From NCBI GenBank assembly GCA_009927375.1, contig RFNE01000246.1, positions 1-10,722 on the forward strand: a stretch of 10,722 bases of DNA, written 5' to 3'. Positions 4,432 through 10,722 of the stretch are shown in pieces. Numbering within the stretch: position 1 is the first letter of the stretch; each line of letters starts with the position of its first letter. The stretch is from Actinomycetota bacterium (GTDB taxonomy: Bacteria > Actinomycetota > Acidimicrobiia > Acidimicrobiales > Ilumatobacteraceae). Under the pieces are notes generated by a model that worked only from the letters and a program-made list of their open reading frames with translations, was not told where the DNA came from and ran no database searches. The translations under genes were made by a program, and so were the position numbers.

Positions 4432-7400
4432 GTGGGGGATTCATTCACCCACTTGCACGTTCACACCGAGTTTTCGATGTTGGACGGGGCCTCGCGTCTC
4501 AGCGAACTGGTGGCCAAGGCGAAGTCGGACGGTCAGCCAGCGCTCGGCATCACCGACCACGGCAACATGTACGGGGTCATCGACTTCTACAAGGAATGCA
4601 CCGAGCAGGGCATCAAGCCGATCATCGGCACCGAGGCCTACATGGCCCACGAGCACCGCAGCGAGCGTCCGTCGCGACGTGGACGCATCGACGACACGGG
4701 CGGCGAGACCGAGGGTGGCGGCAAGGTCTACTACCACCTCACGCTGCTCGCAGAGAACAACGTCGGGTACAAGAACCTGATCAACCTCGCCAGTCGCGCA
4801 TTCTTGGAGGGCTACTACTACCAGCCGCGCGTCGACTGGGAACTACTCCAGCAATACAGCTCGGGTCTCATCGCAACGAGCGGCTGCCTCGGCGGTCACG
4901 TGTTGCAGCGATTGATGCGCGGCGACGTGAAGGGTGCACACGACTGTGCGGGCCGACTGCAGGAGATCTTCGGTCGCGACAACTTCTTCATCGAACTGCA
5001 GGACCACGGTCTCGCAGATCAGGTGCGCACGAATCCACTGCTGATCGAGCTGGCCAAGTCGATCAACGCTCCGTTGCTGGCTACCAACGACACCCACTAC
5101 ACGCACCGCGAGGATCACGAGAGTCACGACGCCTTGCTGTGCGTCCAGACCGGGTGCACGATCGCGGACCCCAATCGATTCAAGTTCGAGGGCAACGAGC
5201 ACTACTTGAAGACCGCCAACGAGATGCGGTACCTGTTCCGCGAGGTGCCCGAGGCGTGCAACAACACCTTGTGGATCGCAGAGCGTGCAGACGTGAAGAT
5301 CGAGTTCGGCAAGTACGTCTTGCCGGATTTCCCGCTGCCGAAGGGTTTCGCCACCGATCGCGACTATCTCGCACACCTCGCACTCGAAGGGGCCAAGGCG
5401 CGTTGGGGAGCGAAACTGCCCAAGGAAGTCTCCGACCGGTTGACGTATGAGTTGAAGGTGATCGGCGACATGGGATTCTCTTCGTACTTCCTGATCGTGT
5501 GGGACCTCATTCGCTATGCCAAGGAACACGACATTCGGGTCGGCCCTGGTCGTGGATCGGCTGCGGGTTGTGCGGTCGCGTACTGCCTCGGAATCACGAA
5601 CCTCGATCCGATCAAGTACGACCTGCTGTTCGAGCGCTTCTTGAACCCGAGCCGAATCAGCATGCCCGACATCGACATGGACTTCGACTCGCGATACCGC
5701 GACCAGATGATTCGTTATGCAGCGGAGAAGTACGGTCGCGATCGCGTCGCCCAGATCATCACCTTCGGCACGATCAAGGCACGCAATGCGGTGCGTGACG
5801 CGGCACGAGTGCTCGGCTATCCGTACGCGCTCGGCGACAAGATCGCCAAGGCGATGCCGCCCGTCGTCATGGGTCGTGACACACCGATCAAGTACTGCTT
5901 CGAGCAGGATCCAAAGCATCAGGCCGGGTATCAGGCCGCACAGGATCTTCGTGCGTTGTACGACACGGACCCCGACGTGAAGCGCGTCGTCGACGTGGCG
6001 CGTGGTCTCGAGGGACTGAAGCGTTCGGTTGGCATTCACGCTGCTGCGGTGGTGATCACCAAGGAACCACTGACGGAATATCTGCCGATCCAGCGCAAGC
6101 CCGAGCAGGGGCAGGACCCCGCAGAGGCACCGGTGGTCACCCAATACGAAATGCACGGGGTGGAGGAGCTCGGTCTGTTGAAGATGGACATCCTCGGCCT
6201 GCGCAACCTTGACGTGATTCCGATGCCCAGGCGATGATTCGCGAGCGCCGGGACCCTGACTTCGACATCGATTCGATTCCGATCGACGACAAGGCCACGT
6301 ATGAACTCCTGGCGCAGGGCGACACCATCGGGGTCTTCCAGCTCGAGTCCTCGCCGATGCGGGCGTTGCTGCGCTCGCTCATCCCGGGCCGATTCGAAGA
6401 TCTGTCTGCGGTTCTCGCGCTGTATCGCCCGGGTCCAATGGGTGCCAATATGCACAACGACTTCGCCGACTACAAGAACGAGCGCAAGAAGATCACGTAT
6501 TTCCACAAGGACGCGGCAGACGTCCTCGGCGACACCTTCGGACTCATGATCTACCAAGAGAGCGTGATGCGCGTGGCGCAGAAGTTCGCGGGGTATTCGC
6601 TCGCCGAGGCCGACAACTTGCGCAAGGCCTGCGGAAAGAAGATTCGCGAGGTCATGGAAAAGGAGCGCGACAAGTTCGAACAAGGTTGCGTCAAGACGGG
6701 ATATGGCGACGAACTCGGCAAGGAACTCTTCGACGTCATCGTCAAGTTCGCTGACTACGCCTTCGCCAAGAGTCATGCCTATGGATACGGGCTGATCTCG
6801 TATCAGACCGCCTACTTGAAGGCGCACTATCCGGTGGAGTATCTCGCCTGTCTGCTCACGAGTGTCAAGGCGAACTACGAGAAGGCCGCGGTGTATCTCG
6901 CCGATGCGCGCTCGTCGAAGATCACGGTGTTGACTCCGGACATCAACAAGTCGGGTGTCGACTTCGAGCCCATCGACAACATGGGAACGCGCACGATCTC
7001 ATTCGGATTGTCGGCGATCCGCAACGTCGGCGAGGCACTCGTCGAACAGATCGTCGCGCATCGCCGAGAAAGCGGTCAGTACACGTCGTTCTATGATTTC
7101 GTCGAACGCGCACCCGAACAGGTGTTGAACAAGCGCACCATCGAGTCGTTGATCAAGGCCGGTGCGTTCGATTCACTCGGTCATCCACGTAAGGGACTCC
7201 TGATGGTGTACGAGTCGATCATCGATGCGACGGTCGCACGTCGTCGCGAGCGTGACCAGGGTGTGATGAGCCTGTTCGGAGACGTCGGCGGAGACGACTC
7301 GGTATTTTCCGAGAAGCGCGAATCCCCGCACTGCAGTTCGACAAGTCCGAGCAGCTCAAGTTCGAAAAAGAGATGCTCGGTTTGTACGTCTCCGACCATC

Positions 7401-7957
7401 CGCTGATGGGAATCGAGGGTGCGCTTCGCCGTCGCGTCGATGCATCGATCGCCGAGGCGGTCGAGCGCGAGGACAACTCGTTCTTCACGATCGGTGGCAT
7501 CATCAGCACGCTCAATCGCAAGTACACCCGCAAGGGTGACCTGATGGCCACGTTCATGCTCGAGGACCTACAAGGTGCCGTCGAGGTTGCGGTCTTCCCG
7601 AAGACGTTCCAGCGCTACGGGCATCAACTCGCCGACGACGTCATCGTCACGGTCAAGGGCCGTTTGAACAAGCAAGACGAGACCCGAGTGTCGTTCATGG
7701 CCACCGACATCGTCGTGCAAGAGGGGCTGCGTGCATCAGGGGACTCCTTGCACATCAAGGTTTCCGCCCAAGCGCTCACCCCAGAGTTGATCGAGGACAT
7801 GAAGGGCGTATTGCAACAGCACCCGGGTTCGTCTCCGGTGTTCGTGCACCTGGGTGGCGACAAGGTGATGCAACTCGACTCCAAGTTCACCGTCGACTTG
7901 GACCGCGTGATTGGACAGATTCGCGTGATGTTCGGCGAGGCCGCCTACATCGAATAG
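4432..7957 (+). CDS. dnaE: DNA polymerase III alpha subunit (DnaE1), with two apparent single-base deletions
   Basis: This is the catalytic subunit of the replicative polymerase. With one base restored near 6220 and one near 7321 it reads as 1175 aa, the normal actinobacterial DnaE1 length. Domains in order: PHP (about 1-280), with a full set of nine candidate metal ligands H9, H11, D18, H43, E68, H102, C152, D220 and H222; polymerase palm and fingers, with GPGRGSAAG (371-379), PDIDMDFD (D413 and D415) and LLKMDILGL (D586); helix-hairpin-helix region (about 855-925); beta-clamp motif QGVMSLF (from 943); OB fold (about 1015-1095); and a C-terminal domain. The frame moves from 1 to 3 at 6218-6222 (GTG ATT .CC GAT GCC CAG) and from 3 to 2 at 7320-7322 (CGC GA. 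ATC CCC GCA). Local stops follow each break. No residues or insert are lost, so the gene is probably intact in the organism. The Shine-Dalgarno sequence is strong. Confidence 0.95.
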
Positions 7958-8015
7958 CAGGTGAGCCAGAACTCGCCCGTCTGAAATCGGGATTTTGCTG
8001 GCAGAATAGAGGTCT

Positions 8016-8681
8016 ATGACCGTGGTGGTTGAGACTCGCGACTGCGCTTCGCTCACCGACACCGACCTCGACGAATTGGCCAACATGGGTGGCGCCTTCG
8101 ACATCGGTGCGGTCTCCAAGGCCAAAGAGGACTGGGTCCTCTTCACGAGCGCGCGGATTTCCGGCAAGTTGAACGGATTCACCTTCTCCACCCTCGAGCG
8201 CATCGGCGGAACGCCGTGCGTGCTGCTCGGGATGATGAGCGTGAAGCGGACCGCGAAGCGTGACGCGGTATTGAAGGGTCTGATGACGGAGGCCTATCAC
8301 CGTGCCTTGATGGCATTCCCCGACGAAGACGTCGTCGTCGGCTCGCGATTCGCCACGGCCGATGGTCTCGAAGCGTTCAAGTCGCTCACCGACATGATCC
8401 CGCGTCCCGGACACCGCGCCGTGGGTGAGGAACGTGCCTGGGGCAAGCGCCTCGCTCGTCGATTCGGCGTCGAGCGCTACTACGACGATCAGTCCTTCGT
8501 CGTCAAGTCGCACGGACATTCGGGCTTCCTCGACCATGAGTCGCTCAAGCCGGGCAAAGTGGCAGCCGACATCGCCGCCCAGTTCAAGACCGTGAACGTC
8601 GCCAAGGGCGGCGCACTCATCGTGCACGGATGGACGATGGCCGAGTCGCTCGCAAAGCTCGGCAAACTCGTCAAGAAGTAG
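8016..8681 (+). CDS. Unrecognised 221-aa protein, faintly acetyltransferase-like
   Basis: I do not recognise this gene. The product appears soluble, with no signal peptide, membrane segment or coiled coil. The central part (about 40-110) alternates predicted strands and helices: WVLFTSARISGKLNGFTF, then PCVLLGMMSVKR, then TAKRDAVLKGLMTEAYHRAL, then FPDEDVVVGSR. That order recalls the GNAT acetyltransferase fold, in which a strand ending in V is followed by a basic cofactor-binding loop and a helix, but the classic R/Q-x-x-G-x-G/A signature is not visible. A Lys-rich tail ends in KLVKK. ATG 8016 follows AGAGG by only 3 nt, and CAGAAT at 8002-8007 could be a -10 element for a nearly leaderless mRNA. 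It lies 58 nt after dnaE and 12 nt before the nitroreductase gene, so it probably forms a two-gene unit with the latter. Codon use matches its neighbours. The open frame is surely coding; the function is unknown. Confidence 0.8.
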   Translation: MTVVVETRDCASLTDTDLDELANMGGAFDIGAVSKAKEDWVLFTSARISGKLNGFTFSTLERIGGTPCVLLGMMSVKRTAKRDAVLKGLMTEAYHRALMAFPDEDVVVGSRFATADGLEAFKSLTDMIPRPGHRAVGEERAWGKRLARRFGVERYYDDQSFVVKSHGHSGFLDHESLKPGKVAADIAAQFKTVNVAKGGALIVHGWTMAESLAKLGKLVKK

Positions 8682-8684
8682 ACC

Positions 8685-8688
8685 GGAG
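8685..8688 (+). promoter_or_regulatory. Ribosome binding site of the nitroreductase gene
   Basis: GGAG lies 5 nt before GTG 8694, in the 12-nt gap after the preceding stop. It supports this GTG as the start. Confidence 0.6.
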
Positions 8689-8693
8689 CGGCG

Positions 8694-9296
8694 GTGGAGT
8701 TCGCCGATGTCGTGCGCACGCGCACGATGACTCGAGCGTTTTCAACCCAGCCAATCGAGCGAGAACTGCTCGAACGTCTCGTTGACTTGGCCTCACGAGC
8801 GCCGTCGGCGGGAAAGTCTCAGGGATTTAACCTCGTCGTCTTCGAAGGTGCAGACACGTCAACGTTCTGGGACGTCACGCTGCCGAGTGATGAGAGGTCA
8901 GCCTTTGCGTGGCCGAAGTTGTTGGATTCTCCGGTGATCGCACTCGTGTGTGCCGACAAGCGTGCCTATCTCGAGCGATACAGCGAACCGGACAAGACGC
9001 ACACCGGGCTCGGTGGTTCAGAAGATGCATGGCCCGCCCCGTATTGGACGATCGATGCTGCATTTTCGACGATGCTCCTGCTCGGTGCGGCACACGACGT
9101 CGGACTGGGTTCACTGTTCTTTGCACTCGCACGAGGCGAGCAGGAACTTCGGGACACGTGCAGGATTCCTGACGAGGTCGAGATCCTCGGCGTCGTCGCA
9201 CTCGGTTGGCCGCTCGAGTCGGGTGCTCGCAAGGGTCGCAGCGCTACTCGGCCGCGCAGAACGGCGTCGTCGATCCTGCGCTTCAGGAGTTGGTAG
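8694..9296 (+). CDS. Nitroreductase-family flavoprotein
   Basis: FMN-dependent NAD(P)H oxidoreductases of this fold reduce nitro compounds, quinones or flavins; the substrate here is unknown. The 200-aa product opens with the family's FMN phosphate-binding stretch (RTRTMTRAF, 8-16), then LASRAPSAGKSQGFNLVVF (32-50), the usual Ala-Pro-Ser-Ala-Gly-x-x-Gln loop. The dimer-interface helices follow: WTIDAAFSTMLLLGAAHDVGLGSLFF (118-143). GVVALGWP (166-173) and a basic Arg-Pro-Arg-Arg ... Trp end complete the pattern, so the reading frame appears intact to its stop. GTG 8694 is preceded by GGAG at 5 nt. The start is 12 nt after the unrecognised gene, which suggests one transcript. The 3' end overlaps the convergent YyaL-like gene by 14 nt. 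The family is clear; the exact reaction is not. Confidence 0.88.
   Translation: MEFADVVRTRTMTRAFSTQPIERELLERLVDLASRAPSAGKSQGFNLVVFEGADTSTFWDVTLPSDERSAFAWPKLLDSPVIALVCADKRAYLERYSEPDKTHTGLGGSEDAWPAPYWTIDAAFSTMLLLGAAHDVGLGSLFFALARGEQELRDTCRIPDEVEILGVVALGWPLESGARKGRSATRPRRTASSILRFRSW
9274..9288. terminator. Small hairpin at the convergent gene ends
   Basis: TCCTG, loop CGCTT, CAGGA forms a perfect 5-bp stem over the end of the nitroreductase gene and the stop of the convergent YyaL-like gene. No T-run follows on either strand. It is placed where a bidirectional terminator would be expected, but is short enough to be chance. Confidence 0.2.
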
Positions 9297-10722
9297 ACGT
9301 CAATTGCTCGGCGAGACCTTCAGGGGTCGTCGCGGGAAGCATGCATCGGTAGTCGTGGCAGACGTATGCCGAGCCAGGTGTGCGATCAGCCCACAGTGGT
9401 GAGTCGACGGGCTCGCCCCAAGCGATCGTGCGGTTCGGGTCCCAGGTGCCGCGCAGCACATCGACGAGGTCGGGGCGATCTCCGACGATCACGACCTCGG
9501 TCGATTCACGATGCATGCGGTGCATGGCGCCCAGGAAGTTGCCGAATCCGCTCGGTGCACTCGGCGCGACCCGGCCGAGCAGACGAGCGATGTCGCGCGA
9601 GAGCTCCAGCAGGGTGGCGTCTCCGAGATGCGTGCCGAGTCGGTGGAGTGCGACCATCGCGGTCGAGTTCGCCGAGGGGGTCGCGTTGTCCATCAGGTCC
9701 TTTTGCCTGGTGACGAGTCGCTCGGCGTGGGTGGCGGTCGTGAAGACGCCACCGAAGCGTGAGTCCCAATAACCCGCGAGGAGCTGGTCTACCGCCTCAC
9801 GTGCAGCGGTGAGGAAGCGAGCCGTTCCGGTTGCCTCATACAACGAGACAAAACCGTCCGCGACGTGTGCGAGGTCGTGGGCGAGTGCGACGTGTCGGGC
9901 GCGGGGCAAACCATCTTCGTGCCAGCTGCGGTGCCACGCACCATGTGCATCGCGGAGTTCTTCAAGAAGGAAGTTGCCGAGCGACACGGCGGCTTCCAGC
10001 CAGCGCGGGTTGTTGAGCGCAAAGGCGGCTTCGGAGATCGTGGCGAGCATCATTGCGTTCCACTCGGTGATGACCTTGTCATCGAGTCCTGGCCGCGGGC
10101 GCTTCGCGCGAGTGTCAAGGAGTGCGCGACGAGACGACTCGATGTCGCTCGGTCGATCGAAGCGACCGCGCGCATGCATCCGATTCGGAATCGATCGTCC
10201 TTCGAAGTTGCCGGTGTCGCTGATGCCGTACCAAGCACAGGCATCCTTTCCGGACTCGCTACCGAGGCATTCGAGCACCTCGCGCGGCGTCCAGGTGTAG
10301 TACAGCCCTTCGTGGCTGTGACCGTCTTCGTCGAGAGAGTCCGCATCAAGAGCACTGAAGAGTCCTCCTCGGGGATGACGAAGTTCGTCGAGGACGAAGT
10401 CGATCGTTTCGCTGGCGATCTGCAGCCAACGTGGTTCGTGACAGGCGAGGCCAGCGCGGAGATACATGCGCGCGAGCAATGCTTGGTCGTAGAGCATCTT
10501 TTCGAAGTGGGGGACGAGCCACTGCGCATCGACGCTGTAGCGGGCAAAGCCTCCGCCGAGGTGGTCATACATCCCGCCACTGGCCATTGCATCCAGGGAC
10601 ACCTCGATGACCCGGCGCAGGTCGTCACTCGGCTCGCTGAGGTGACGCCGCAGGAGGAAATCGAGGTTCATCGTGCTGGGGAACTTCGGCGCTCCACCGA
10701 ATCCTCCCCAAGTCGGGTCGAA
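9283..10722 (-). CDS. YyaL/DUF255-type thioredoxin-domain protein, 5' end outside window
   Basis: The visible 479 residues are the C-terminal two thirds of a protein family usually about 650-700 aa long. Its N-terminal thioredoxin-like domain lies beyond the right edge; the rest is an alpha/alpha-barrel related to sugar epimerases. Family motifs in order are GGFGGAPKFP at the very start, GGMYDHLGGGFARYSVDAQW, PHFEKMLYDQALL, ALDADS, then EGLYYTW, and later RPRPGLDDKVITEWNAMM. The frame is open through the right edge without a stop, so the methionine at 10671 is internal and not the start. No biochemical role is firmly known for bacterial members; a part in redox or sugar metabolism is speculation. 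The stop lies inside the convergent nitroreductase gene (14-nt overlap). No disruption is seen in this portion. Confidence 0.9.
   Translation of the reverse strand, partial: FDPTWGGFGGAPKFPSTMNLDFLLRRHLSEPSDDLRRVIEVSLDAMASGGMYDHLGGGFARYSVDAQWLVPHFEKMLYDQALLARMYLRAGLACHEPRWLQIASETIDFVLDELRHPRGGLFSALDADSLDEDGHSHEGLYYTWTPREVLECLGSESGKDACAWYGISDTGNFEGRSIPNRMHARGRFDRPSDIESSRRALLDTRAKRPRPGLDDKVITEWNAMMLATISEAAFALNNPRWLEAAVSLGNFLLEELRDAHGAWHRSWHEDGLPRARHVALAHDLAHVADGFVSLYEATGTARFLTAAREAVDQLLAGYWDSRFGGVFTTATHAERLVTRQKDLMDNATPSANSTAMVALHRLGTHLGDATLLELSRDIARLLGRVAPSAPSGFGNFLGAMHRMHRESTEVVIVGDRPDLVDVLRGTWDPNRTIAWGEPVDSPLWADRTPGSAYVCHDYRCMLPATTPEGLAEQLTSTNS

Noticed and set aside
4843..6156. 437-aa minus-strand open frame inside dnaE
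   Set aside because: It is an antisense shadow of a certain polymerase gene, with low-complexity His/Arg/Val-rich sequence, no family motif and no sensible start.
6200..6240. Programmed -1 ribosomal frameshift in dnaE
   Set aside because: No X XXY YYZ slippery heptamer precedes the break, and a similar one-base shift appears at two other unrelated places in the window. Base loss explains all three more simply.
6217..7325. Split DnaE joined by inteins, as in cyanobacteria
   Set aside because: No intein sequence lies at either break, and the two sides are contiguous polymerase sequence separated by a single missing base.
7970..8000. Terminator after dnaE (CCCG, 8-nt loop, CGGG, then ATTTTG)
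   Set aside because: The stem is only 4 bp with a long loop and a very short T-run. It is too weak to claim, though its position is suitable.
9230..9300. Frameshift at the nitroreductase C terminus
   Set aside because: The present frame ends in a basic Arg-Pro-Arg-Arg ... Trp pattern expected for the family; the alternative frame gives no better fit.
1..10722. CRISPR array, tRNA or rRNA gene, insertion sequence, prophage or defence island
   Set aside because: I saw no regularly spaced repeats, transposase or integrase motifs, tRNA cloverleaf, or inverted repeats flanking a gene. The content is housekeeping genes with uniform composition.

Overview
This window is a GC-rich (about 60% by eye) stretch of ordinary bacterial chromosome. 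It very probably comes from an actinobacterium, and the moderate GC content and protein style suggest the Acidimicrobiia (Ilumatobacter-like lineages). The main reasons are a gene for the actinobacterial proteasome activator Bpa/PafE, the order DksA-like gene - lspA - rluD - (insert) - dnaE known from Streptomyces and relatives, GTG starts, and starts without a Shine-Dalgarno sequence. The lineage below phylum level is inferred.

Layout. Positions 1-2240 (+) hold a tightly packed operon. It begins with the 3' part of a DksA/TraR-like gene with a long charged helical N-terminal extension, followed by lspA (4-nt overlap) and an RluD-type pseudouridine synthase (8-nt overlap). A short minus-strand Rrf2-family regulator (2245-2691) ends 4 nt from rluD. 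Only 24 nt divide it from the divergent alkaline-phosphatase-superfamily gene (2716-3837), which is followed after 12 nt by bpa (3850-4341). A 90-nt gap with a plausible extended -10 promoter and a perfect ribosome binding site precedes dnaE (4432-7957), the replicative DNA polymerase III alpha subunit. Then come an unrecognised 221-aa gene (8016-8681) and a nitroreductase-like gene (8694-9296), 12 nt apart. On the minus strand a YyaL/DUF255-type protein (9283 to the right edge) converges on the nitroreductase gene with a 14-nt overlap.

The genes work in separate housekeeping processes: lipoprotein maturation (lspA), rRNA modification (rluD), ATP-independent proteasomal degradation (bpa), chromosome replication and proofreading (dnaE), and redox or regulatory functions (Rrf2, nitroreductase).

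The strongest unusual signal is three apparent single-base deletions: one in the DksA-like gene near 110, and two in dnaE near 6220 and 7321. Each can be repaired by lengthening a two-base run to three. Since dnaE is essential, these look like consensus errors rather than biology. Other points of interest are the loss of the zinc-finger cysteines in the DksA-like protein, a two-cysteine Rrf2 protein with a good leaderless promoter, a complete set of PHP exonuclease metal ligands in DnaE, and the unrecognised 221-aa gene. I see no mobile element, CRISPR array, RNA gene, prophage or defence system. No intergenic gap exceeds 300 nt.
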